Of a stretch of DNA of 13,810 nt, positions 1 to 6,882 are shown piece by piece. The translations under genes and the position numbers were made by a program. The notes under the pieces are model-generated. The model was not told the DNA's origin. It saw only the letters and a list, made by a program, of their open reading frames with translations, and searched no databases. Origin of the DNA: Prolixibacteraceae bacterium (lineage in GTDB: Bacteria; Bacteroidota; Bacteroidia; Bacteroidales; Prolixibacteraceae). Location: positions 1 through 13,810 of the forward strand of contig JAGODU010000105.1 in the NCBI GenBank assembly GCA_017998095.1, written 5' to 3'. How positions within the stretch are numbered: the stretch's first letter is position 1; the number at the start of each line of letters is the position of its first letter.

Positions 1-14
1 ACTATTGCTCGTTG

Positions 15-94
15 TTACCCCGGCCTAAAGGCCAGGGTTAATAAGAAGGAGGAAGCTGCCAATAATAATAACCCTGGCCTTTAGGCCGGGGTAA
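15..94. repeat. Inverted pair of GC-rich hairpins (BIME/REP-like repeat)
   Basis: Positions 15-40 and 69-94 are perfect 26-bp reverse complements separated by a 28-nt spacer. Each arm is also a hairpin: GGCC-TAAA-GGCC at 22-33, extended to 17-38 with one C-A mismatch, and 71-92 with one T-G wobble. Two head-to-head small palindromes are the arrangement seen in bacterial interspersed mosaic elements. The GC-rich arms stand out sharply from the AT-rich DNA downstream. That the element is dispersed in the genome is inferred from its form. No gene is visible here, and as RNA it could also stop transcription entering from the left. Confidence 0.75.
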
Positions 95-114
95 GCATGA
101 ACGCCTGACAACAT

Positions 115-126
115 GGGCTTTAGCCC
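115..126. repeat. Small GGGCT/AGCCC hairpin in the left repeat cluster
   Basis: GGGCT at 115-119 pairs with AGCCC at 122-126 around a two-base loop. It lies about 20 bp after the large inverted pair and before the 25-bp unit. It is therefore probably another part of the same composite intergenic repeat, not a separate regulatory site. The loop is too tight for the full stem to form as drawn, so the functional meaning is unclear. Confidence 0.4.
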
Positions 127-170
127 TCAGACGAAGTTTACTCCCTGTCATATTCACATTGTTCCCAGAT

Positions 171-195
171 TCATTGGGTCGGGACTCGCAATGAC
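171..195. repeat. REP-like 25-bp repeat, left copy
   Basis: This 25-bp unit (TCATTGGGTCGGG...CAATGAC) recurs in the same orientation at 13677-13701 with 24 of 25 bases identical (A versus G at 184/13690). Its ends are complementary: TCATTG at 171-176 pairs with CAATGA at 189-194, so it can fold as a short hairpin. A GC-rich palindromic unit found twice in non-coding DNA fits a dispersed REP-type element. Copy number elsewhere in the genome cannot be seen from here. Confidence 0.7.
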
Positions 196-250
196 GATAC
201 TTTCAACATAAGTCACCAATTAATAATCTGATAATTATGAGCAGCGGTAT

Positions 251-296
251 AGAATTGGATCCTAATATATTTAATGCTTTTTCTAAGAATTGGATC
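251..296. repeat. 11-bp direct repeat AGAATTGGATC upstream of the transporter operon
   Basis: AGAATTGGATC occurs at 251-261 and again at 286-296, a 35-nt period, with no mismatch. The flanking bases differ on both sides, so the match ends cleanly. It lies about 365-410 bp upstream of the susC-like start, in DNA without genes. It could be a pair of binding sites for a regulator, or chance in AT-rich DNA. The distance from the candidate promoter makes a direct role uncertain. Confidence 0.35.
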
Positions 297-521
297 AATA
301 AAAAGAGAATTTAAGTTTTGTTTAGTTTTATATCTATAAATAATTGAACTGATATTTTTTTTACTGCATACCTTAAAAATAGCGTAAAATTCATTGCTAA
401 ATGTTAATTTTTTTTAATTTTACTCCTAAGAAGTATATTTTGAAGTAATTAATATTTCGAATATTAAACAAAATAAATGTATAAATATTCATTTTATGTT
501 GAAACTATTAATAATCAATAG

Positions 522-549
522 TTGTTTTATTTAAGTGTTTATACTTTTG
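522..549 (+). promoter_or_regulatory. Candidate Bacteroidota-type promoter for the susC-like operon
   Basis: TACTTTTG at 542-549 matches the Bacteroidota -7 consensus TAnnTTTG exactly. A TTG at 522-524 lies 17 nt upstream, in place of the -33 element. Transcription would begin near 555 and give a leader of about 105 nt before the ATG at 660. Exact matches to short motifs are expected by chance in AT-rich DNA, so this is a candidate only. Its position and strand fit the long operon that follows. Confidence 0.35.
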
Positions 550-659
550 AAATATAAAGATTTAAAAAATGATATCAAAGTTTAATAGTTTTCACATAAT
601 AATCCAATAATCTAAGAAATTGCGAGATAGTCTTTTTATTAACCTAAATTTAAATTTTT

Positions 660-3600
660 ATGAGAAAATTTGCGCTTTTACTTACATGCCTGCTACTATG
701 CGGGGTACATGTAGTTTTTGCCCAAAGTCGGACAATTACCGGTACGGTAACTGACTCCGATGATGGTAGTACGTTGCCGGGTGTATCGGTTGTCGTTAAA
801 GGGACTAGCATTGGTACTGTGACAGATATCGATGGTAAGTATTCTTTAAGTGTAGCTAAGGACGCCAAAACATTAAGATTTTCTTTTGTCGGATTTGCGA
901 CACAGGAGATAGAGATTGGCTCTTCATCAAGTGTTTCAGTGGAGATGAAGAAAGCTGCTTTTTCAGTTGATGAAGTTGTAGTAACAGCTTTCGGTATTTC
1001 CAAAGCGAAGAAAGCTCTTGGTTATGCATCGACAGAAGTTGCATCAGAAGAAATGTTGCAGAAATCTGAAAATGACATGTTGAGAGCACTTGACGGTAAA
1101 GTAGCGGGAGTTGAAATCCGTTCAACAGGAGGTGCCCCTGGGTCGGCAACAAGGATCACTATTCGTGGTAACTCTTCATTTTCAGGAGATAATCAGCCAT
1201 TATTTGTTGTAGACGGTATCCCTTACAGCAATGATTTTGTTAGTACTACAAGCATGAGTACCAGTGGTGGTGCTTATGGTAGTGGTATCGGGACATTAGA
1301 CCCTAACGATATTGAATCGACATCAGTACTAAAGGGTGCTGCTGCTGCTGCATTATACGGATCAAGGGCTAAGAACGGTGTGGTACTTATCACAACAAAA
1401 TCAGGAAGTGCAAGAGCAAAGAAATTTTCAATAACATTAAACAGCTCTGTAAATTTTGAAACTATTTCCAGTTTACCTGATTATCAGAATACTTATGGTA
1501 CGGGTTCATCAATGGGATATTCAAATGCCAATGGATCATGGGGGTCAAGATTTGATTCAAGAGATTCAATTCCTACATGGCCGGGTTATTCAGCAGCTTT
1601 CGGATGGGGTAAAAAAATTCCATATGTACCTCAGCCGGACAATGTTTCCAGTTTGTTTAAAACAGGAGTATCATTCGATAATTCTGTTAACGTAGCCGGG
1701 AGCAACGATCAGTCATCATATAACCTTACAATTTCTGATTCAAGAAACGATGGTTATATCCCATATTCAAAATTCAACAGAACAAGCATCAGCGTTGGTG
1801 GTAACATTAAATTGTGGAAAAAACTTACTGCCGGTGCATCTGTATCATATTCAGCAACTGATCAGGTTGGAGGTATCTTTGGTAACAATCAGTCATCTGA
1901 TGGTTACGGAGCTTCATCATTTGCACGTGCATTATATTTAGGTCGTACATGGATTATGGATCCTTATGAAAATCCATTGACAGGTGCTCCAATGCAGCCA
2001 AATGGTGCTCAGTTTGATAATCCATTATGGTCATGGAAACACAATCAGGTAATTACAGGAATGGATCGTATATCAGGAAATGTAAATCTTAAATTAGATA
2101 TTACAAGTTGGTTGAACCTTACATATAAATATGGTTTTAACTCATTTATACAGGATCGTTCTGAAATTATAGACATAGGTTCAAGGGCTCCGATGTTTGG
2201 AGGAAATGGTGGTATCACTGAAGATATGTTCCAGTCAACAGAACTTGAATCACAGTTATTCCTTAATTTCGACAAAGAAATTATATCAGGATTAAGTATA
2301 GATGGTTTGATTGGTTTGAATCACAACCAGAGAGAAACAAATCGTCAGGCTTATCGTGGTTTTGGTTTTATAGTTGAGGGGATATATGATATCGACAATA
2401 CAGAAGACGTAGTAGCAATAGGCGGTGGTTATTCAAAACGTCGTTTGGCAGGTCTTCTTGGTGAAGTAACAGTTAACTATAAAGATTATGCATTCTTAAC
2501 ATTGAGAGGTAGAAATGACTGGTCTTCAACACTTCCAAAAGCAAATAACTCATACTTCTATCCAGCTATTGATGCATCATTTATTTTTACAGAAGCATTT
2601 GGAATAGAAAGTGATATTTTAAGTTTTGGTAAGGTAAGAGCAAGCTGGGGTAAAGTAGGTATGGATGCTGATCCTTATATGGTATACGATATATATGAAT
2701 TAGGCGGACCATTTATGGGACAGTCATATATGTACACACCTGACGTTTCCTATGACCCGAACTTAACACCTGAATATAAGGAAGATTTTGAAGTAGGTGC
2801 TGAACTGAATTTCTTCAAAAACAGATTGAATTTTGACGTTGCATTATATAACAGTAATTCTACAGATCAGATTTATCCGATTATTGTACCTGCTTCTTCA
2901 GGATATTCTCAGACTTATACAAATGTTGGAGCACTTAACAACAAGGGTATAGAAATATCAGTAATGGCAAAACCTGTTGATACTAAAAAGATTGATTGGG
3001 ATATGCGCTTGACATTTACAAAAAATATCAATAAGGTTGTAAGTATAAATGGTGTTGATTCACTTGCTTATATTGATCAGTTGTTTGGTGATCCTTCATC
3101 AGCACTTATAGTAGGTCAGCCTTATGGAGTATTATATGGTACAGCAACTGCAAGAGATAACGAAGGTAATCTTTTGATTGACCCATCTACAGGATTTATG
3201 ATTCAGGATGATGAACTTCAGGTTGTAGGAGATCCTAACCCGAAATTCATGGCAGGTTTGACAAATACAATAACTGCTTACGGATTTACATTTTCATTCC
3301 TGATTGACTTAAAATATGGTGGTGATATTTATTCAAACACTGTATCAACTCTTCTTGGTCGTGGTGTAACTCAGGATACTGAAGATCGTGAAAAGACTCA
3401 CATTATTCCTGGTGTTTATGGTGATGCTACAACATTGGAACCAATTCTTGATGCCAATGGACAAAAAATTCAAAATACAACTCAGGTAACTACCAATGAT
3501 CTATATTTCTGTAGCGGGTTCAGTACTTTCGCTATTAACTCATTTGCAGAATGGAACATCTATGATGCTACAACACTCAGATTACGTGAAGTATCATTAG

Positions 3601-3821
3601 GATATACATTACCTGAATCATGGATTAAAAAATCGCCATTCAGTCAGATTAACTTAAGTGTAACAGCAAGAAACTTGTGGTTCTACACACCGTTCATTCC
3701 GGAACATACTAATTTCGATCCTGAAGTTAGTACTTACGGAGCAACTAACGTGTTAGGTGTTGAATATGACGCAGCGCCATCAACAAGACGTATTGGTTTT
3801 AATATCAAATTAGTATTTTAA
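660..3821 (+). CDS. SusC/RagA-family TonB-linked outer membrane transporter
   Basis: This 1053-residue protein should form the 22-strand outer-membrane barrel of a SusCD-type uptake complex, importing a ligand with energy from TonB-ExbBD. A signal peptide covers residues 1-21 (hydrophobic core, cleavage after VVFA). Next come a carboxypeptidase-regulatory-like domain at about 24-97, a TonB-box-like VDEVVVTAF at 103-111, a plug domain from about 118 to 250 and then the barrel. The SusC signature is clear: LDPNDIESTSVLKG, ALYGSRAKNGV and ITTKSG at about 213-249. The chain ends in IKLVF with a terminal Phe, as expected for BAM-dependent insertion. The length is normal for the family (about 1000-1100). 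There is no N-terminal STN domain before the carboxypeptidase-like domain, so direct anti-sigma signalling of the trans-envelope type is not expected. The susD-like gene follows after about 21 nt. Substrate is unknown: nothing in the sequence or neighbours identifies it. The family call is very secure. Confidence 0.97.
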   Translation: MRKFALLLTCLLLCGVHVVFAQSRTITGTVTDSDDGSTLPGVSVVVKGTSIGTVTDIDGKYSLSVAKDAKTLRFSFVGFATQEIEIGSSSSVSVEMKKAAFSVDEVVVTAFGISKAKKALGYASTEVASEEMLQKSENDMLRALDGKVAGVEIRSTGGAPGSATRITIRGNSSFSGDNQPLFVVDGIPYSNDFVSTTSMSTSGGAYGSGIGTLDPNDIESTSVLKGAAAAALYGSRAKNGVVLITTKSGSARAKKFSITLNSSVNFETISSLPDYQNTYGTGSSMGYSNANGSWGSRFDSRDSIPTWPGYSAAFGWGKKIPYVPQPDNVSSLFKTGVSFDNSVNVAGSNDQSSYNLTISDSRNDGYIPYSKFNRTSISVGGNIKLWKKLTAGASVSYSATDQVGGIFGNNQSSDGYGASSFARALYLGRTWIMDPYENPLTGAPMQPNGAQFDNPLWSWKHNQVITGMDRISGNVNLKLDITSWLNLTYKYGFNSFIQDRSEIIDIGSRAPMFGGNGGITEDMFQSTELESQLFLNFDKEIISGLSIDGLIGLNHNQRETNRQAYRGFGFIVEGIYDIDNTEDVVAIGGGYSKRRLAGLLGEVTVNYKDYAFLTLRGRNDWSSTLPKANNSYFYPAIDASFIFTEAFGIESDILSFGKVRASWGKVGMDADPYMVYDIYELGGPFMGQSYMYTPDVSYDPNLTPEYKEDFEVGAELNFFKNRLNFDVALYNSNSTDQIYPIIVPASSGYSQTYTNVGALNNKGIEISVMAKPVDTKKIDWDMRLTFTKNINKVVSINGVDSLAYIDQLFGDPSSALIVGQPYGVLYGTATARDNEGNLLIDPSTGFMIQDDELQVVGDPNPKFMAGLTNTITAYGFTFSFLIDLKYGGDIYSNTVSTLLGRGVTQDTEDREKTHIIPGVYGDATTLEPILDANGQKIQNTTQVTTNDLYFCSGFSTFAINSFAEWNIYDATTLRLREVSLGYTLPESWIKKSPFSQINLSVTARNLWFYTPFIPEHTNFDPEVSTYGATNVLGVEYDAAPSTRRIGFNIKLVF

Positions 3822-3842
3822 TTGATTCAAAATTTTCAATGT

Positions 3843-5474
3843 ATGAAAAAGTTTATTCCTATTATAGCATTGATAACGTTACTGTTATCATCGTGTGAAG
3901 GATGGCTCGATATTAATACCGATCCTAACAATCCTTCAAAGATAAAAATCAACAAAGTTCTACCTATAATAAATCAAGACATCGGTGCAATTATGGGTAA
4001 CGGTTATTATGATCTTGGTTATATGACCTCAGTTTTTACTCATCAGTTAGTTACTCGTGAAAAAATTGACCAGTATGGTATTGACGGTAATGACATGGAT
4101 AATATCTGGGCATCATTATATGTTGGACCATTGAAAGAAGTTGAAAATCTCATCAATAATGCAACTGAATCAGATAATATGGTTTATGCTGGTATTGGTA
4201 AGTTTTATAAAGCTTTCTTATATTCACAAATGGTTGATATGTGGGGTAATGTACCATTTACAGAAGCATGTACTCCCGGTAATTTCAATGCAAAGTTTGA
4301 TGTAGACAAGGATATTTATACAGCTTGTTTAGGATTGATTGATCAGGCAATTGCCGATATGACCAATACTGAGTCTGAAAATTTGCTTGTACCGGGTGCA
4401 GATGATATTATTTATGCAGGTGATACTGATAAATGGATTAAAGCAGCCAATTCATTAAAACTGAAATTATATGTTCAGGCAATGAATACAGATCTTTATG
4501 ATCAGGCTAAGGTTAATGCACTTCTTGCAGGTGATCTCATTGGCGAAGGCGAAGATTTTTCAGTTCCTTACGGTCCGTCAGTTGCTCCTGATGACAGGAA
4601 TCCCGGTTTTGTTGATGAATATGCAGGTGGACAAATCAGTTCATATATCAGCCCATGGTTCTGGGAAATTATAAATGGTAAAGCTGCTCATATTTTAAAT
4701 GGCAATCCTGACCCAAGGGTACCTTATTATATCTGTACACAGCTGGGCGATGGTGAAAGCCCTGAAAACCCATCAGAATACAGGGACGGTAATTTTGTAA
4801 CTATATATTTTGGTTCTGTAGGAGTTAATAGTGATCATGCAGGTCGTAATACATTTGCAATGATTGGTTTGTATCCTGTAGGCGGTGCTTATGACTCAGC
4901 TGATCTTGACAAGAGTTTAGGTCTTGGTGTAAGTGCAGGGACAGGTGCAGCTCCATTCAGAATGTTAACTGCAGCAGACGTATTATATTTAAAAGCAGAA
5001 CTTGCTGCAAAAGGAAAAATTGCTGATGATGCAAAAGTTATTTTACAATCAGCTGTTGAAGCTTCTTTTGCACAGGTTGATGCTGTTACTGCAGTTGCCG
5101 GTATGGGAACAGAACCTGAATTGGTTGGATCTGATGCTGTAAATACTTATATTGGAAAAGTACTTGGTGAATATGATGCTTCTTCAGCAGAAAAGAAATT
5201 AGAAATTATCATGACTCAAAAATGGATTTCTAAGTTCGGTTCATCAAATGATGCTTATACTGACTATCGTCGTACAGGTTATCCTGTATTATTCGACCCA
5301 AATACTATGGGTGCTTTGGCAACCGGTGGTCCTGAAGGTAGCGGACAAGTTCCTGTACAGTGTACAAGACCTTATCCATTATCATTACCCTGGAGTTCTG
5401 ATGAATTATCTATGAATGATAATGCTCCTGATCAGAAATCTGTTGGATCAGCTCCAATTTTTTGGGATAAATAA
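3843..5474 (+). CDS. SusD/RagB-family outer membrane lipoprotein (SusD-like_2 type)
   Basis: This is the surface lipoprotein that caps the neighbouring SusC-like barrel and binds the imported ligand. I place the start at ATG 3843 (543 residues). A TTG at 3822 in the same frame would add seven residues, but the ATG gives a compact signal peptide, MKKFIPIIALITLLLSSC, with lipobox LSSC and lipidated Cys18. After it comes WLDINTDPNNPS, the typical N-terminal motif of SusD proteins, especially the SusD-like_2 branch. A helical segment with FYKAFLYSQMVDMWGNVPF (about 120-138) corresponds to the conserved helix-and-DxxGxVP region of the family. The C-terminal part includes DYRRTGYPVL and RPYPL, again family-like. 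Length is in the usual 480-600 range. It sits 21 nt after the transporter and 25 nt before the third lipoprotein gene, so one transcript is likely. The ligand cannot be inferred: no enzyme genes accompany the pair. Confidence 0.95.
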   Translation: MKKFIPIIALITLLLSSCEGWLDINTDPNNPSKIKINKVLPIINQDIGAIMGNGYYDLGYMTSVFTHQLVTREKIDQYGIDGNDMDNIWASLYVGPLKEVENLINNATESDNMVYAGIGKFYKAFLYSQMVDMWGNVPFTEACTPGNFNAKFDVDKDIYTACLGLIDQAIADMTNTESENLLVPGADDIIYAGDTDKWIKAANSLKLKLYVQAMNTDLYDQAKVNALLAGDLIGEGEDFSVPYGPSVAPDDRNPGFVDEYAGGQISSYISPWFWEIINGKAAHILNGNPDPRVPYYICTQLGDGESPENPSEYRDGNFVTIYFGSVGVNSDHAGRNTFAMIGLYPVGGAYDSADLDKSLGLGVSAGTGAAPFRMLTAADVLYLKAELAAKGKIADDAKVILQSAVEASFAQVDAVTAVAGMGTEPELVGSDAVNTYIGKVLGEYDASSAEKKLEIIMTQKWISKFGSSNDAYTDYRRTGYPVLFDPNTMGALATGGPEGSGQVPVQCTRPYPLSLPWSSDELSMNDNAPDQKSVGSAPIFWDK

Positions 5475-5499
5475 TTGATAATTTTAAAAACAAAAGAAA

Positions 5500-6501
5500 A
5501 TGAAATTACTACTTAGATATATTTCAATAATTGCAGCTGTACTATTTCTGGCCTATAGTTGTGAGGTTGATGAAAATGGTCCGCTGCCTGAAGGTATGAC
5601 GGAAGGATGTATGCCTTATATTGATTTTGATGCTACTGCATCAGATAATTACATTAATGTATCAAAACCTGATGAATATTCTTTCAAGGCTACTTTAGAT
5701 ACGTTATACGATTCACCGTTTGATAAGATTGCTATTGTAGTTGTTTATAACGGCAATTATGATAAACAATACGTGCTTAAGGATAATATTACAACCCTTC
5801 CTTTGGAATTTACTGTTACAACTGCTAATTTGATTGATGCAGTGCCTGAATTAAATTCTTCTGCAGATATTAAAGAAGGTGATAGTTTCCATGTATTTGC
5901 TGTGCCAACTGTTAAAGGTAAGGCATTACCTCCTTATCAAATGCTTGATGGAAATGCCTACAATACAATGAGTTCTTCAGTGTATGCTGAATTGGCGAAT
6001 GTTAAAGGTGTTGGATCTGCTGATGTTATGATAGCTGTACCTTGTGCTTTCAATATTGATGATTACACAGGTGTAATGTATTGCAAAGAAGACTGGGGTG
6101 GCGGTGAATTCTATGAATACACTGTTACTTCATTGATTGACCCTGACTATACAGGCAGCAATATAGGACTTATTATTACCGGATTCTTCGATGGTTCTGA
6201 TGTTTCAGTAACTAAAGCAGAAATAAGCCTTGCTGATTTTAGTTTCAGTAATGGTGCTGAACAAACTTTAATGCCTGATGTTTCTGCAATAGGCTATCCA
6301 GCTGCATACGGAGCATTATATTACAGTGCATTCAATGGATCTGTCAATACTTGTGATAAATATATTCAGTTCTCAACTGATATATGTGTTGACCTTGGTT
6401 GCTTTGGTACAGCGACTTATACTATAATGAGTCTGGAGAATTATAATAATAAAAGTGCCAGCTCATTGATTTCAGGAAAGAAACCTATGAAATCATTATA
6501 A
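5500..6501 (+). CDS. Hypothetical lipoprotein, third gene of the SusCD-like operon
   Basis: I do not recognise this 333-residue protein. It begins with a lipoprotein signal peptide, 20 residues long, with lipobox LAYSC and lipidated Cys21. An acidic EVDENG stretch follows, which could act as a surface-export signal. The rest looks all-beta and may form two domains, about 38-165 and 180-315, joined near GVGSADV. Further cysteines at 37, 182, 195, 285, 296 and 301 could form disulfides or bind a ligand. The last 18 residues are polar and lysine-rich, with no sorting tail. It starts 25 nt after the susD-like stop and ends 4 nt before a strong terminator, so it is the last gene of the operon. By position it corresponds to the SusE/SusF-like or other accessory surface binders that often follow susCD pairs, but I see no diagnostic similarity to them. 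Function is inferred from context only; presence as a real gene is secure. Confidence 0.85.
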   Translation: MKLLLRYISIIAAVLFLAYSCEVDENGPLPEGMTEGCMPYIDFDATASDNYINVSKPDEYSFKATLDTLYDSPFDKIAIVVVYNGNYDKQYVLKDNITTLPLEFTVTTANLIDAVPELNSSADIKEGDSFHVFAVPTVKGKALPPYQMLDGNAYNTMSSSVYAELANVKGVGSADVMIAVPCAFNIDDYTGVMYCKEDWGGGEFYEYTVTSLIDPDYTGSNIGLIITGFFDGSDVSVTKAEISLADFSFSNGAEQTLMPDVSAIGYPAAYGALYYSAFNGSVNTCDKYIQFSTDICVDLGCFGTATYTIMSLENYNNKSASSLISGKKPMKSL

Positions 6502-6505
6502 AAGA

Positions 6506-6533
6506 AAAAGAGCCGAAAGGCTCTTTTCTTTTT
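6506..6533. terminator. Intrinsic terminator of the transporter operon, GAAA-loop hairpin
   Basis: AAAAGAGCC at 6506-6514 pairs perfectly with GGCTCTTTT at 6519-6527 around a GAAA tetraloop. A T-rich tract (CTTTTT, to 6533) follows. It starts 4 nt after the stop of the third lipoprotein gene. The A-rich left arm gives a T tract on the other strand too, so it can act in both directions. Confidence 0.9.
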
Positions 6534-6544
6534 ATATATAAAAT

Positions 6545-6569
6545 AAAAAAGCCCATACGGGCTTTTTTT
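6545..6569. terminator. Second, bidirectional terminator between convergent genes
   Basis: AAAAAAGCCC at 6545-6554 pairs with GGGCTTTTTT at 6559-6568 around an ATAC loop and is followed by further T. Read on the minus strand it lies 9 nt after the stop of the DUF2795-like gene and also ends in a T run. It therefore probably terminates that gene and backs up the plus-strand hairpin at 6506-6527. Confidence 0.88.
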
Positions 6570-6577
6570 ATTTTTGA

Positions 6578-6799
6578 TTAGTACTCATCTTCATTAAAGA
6601 AGAAATCATCTTTACTCGGATAATCTGGCCAGATGTCTTCGATTGATTCATATATTTCTCCTTCATCTTCAATTTCCTGAAGATTTTCTATTACTTCAAG
6701 CGGTGCTCCCGATCTGATAGCATAGTCGATTAGTTCATCTTTGGTTGCCGGCCAGGGTGCATCTTCAAGTTTCGAGGCTAATTCTAATGTCCAGTACAT
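6578..6799 (-). CDS. DUF2795-family small acidic protein
   Basis: This 73-residue, strongly acidic protein has no signal peptide or membrane segment, so it is probably cytoplasmic. It resembles the small DUF2795 proteins common in Bacteroidota: WTLELASKLEDAPWPATKDE at the N-terminus, LIDYAIRSGAPLEVIENLQ in the middle (a helical segment), then an acidic half with IEDIWPDYPSKDDFFFNEDEY ending the chain. The family's function is unknown. The start ATG at 6797-6799 gives the family's characteristic MYWTLELA opening. The gene is followed on its own strand by the hairpin at 6545-6569. An 83-bp gap separates it from the upstream adenosyltransferase gene, so it may have its own promoter; I see no exact TAnnTTTG there. 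Despite its small size, the conserved composition and termination support a real gene. Confidence 0.9.
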   Translation of the reverse strand: MYWTLELASKLEDAPWPATKDELIDYAIRSGAPLEVIENLQEIEDEGEIYESIEDIWPDYPSKDDFFFNEDEY

Positions 6800-6850
6800 A
6801 ATTAGGTGTATAGTATGTTTAACAATAAATAATTATTCATTTTATGCGAA

Positions 6851-6880
6851 TATATATATTTTTTCAAAAAAATATATATA
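6851..6880. repeat. A/T-only palindrome after the adenosyltransferase gene
   Basis: Positions 6851-6864 are reverse complementary to 6867-6880 (14 bp, all A/T), with two bases between. The palindrome begins 2 nt after the stop of the minus-strand adenosyltransferase gene. It could be a weak terminator or a flexible/cruciform-prone site between the two minus-strand genes. With no G-C pairs it would be a poor classical terminator. Confidence 0.4.
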
Positions 6881-6882
6881 AA

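Larger units (their letters stand above)
196..659. other. AT-rich non-coding leader upstream of the susC-like gene
   Basis: No plausible gene is seen on either strand in this 460-bp stretch. It is strongly AT-rich with many T and A runs and frequent stops. It holds an 11-bp direct repeat (251-261 and 286-296) and a candidate promoter (522-549). From about 600 to the susC start there is no clear Shine-Dalgarno sequence, which is usual in Bacteroidota, where A/T-rich upstream sequence often serves for initiation. If the marked promoter is real, the transcript has an untranslated leader of roughly 100 nt. Confidence 0.6.

Noticed and set aside
650..1152. Minus-strand reading frames of about 100 residues over the start of the susC-like gene
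   Set aside because: They lie antisense to a clearly coding gene, show no domain or signal, and have low-complexity composition typical of shadow frames.
1336..1355. GCT-rich run in the susC-like gene as a repeat
   Set aside because: It encodes the alanine stretch of the conserved SusC signature (VLKGAAAAALYGSRA) and is explained by protein conservation.
3822..3842. TTG start adding seven residues to the SusD-like lipoprotein
   Set aside because: It begins right after the transporter stop. The ATG at 3843 gives a standard lipoprotein signal peptide, so the longer form is unlikely.
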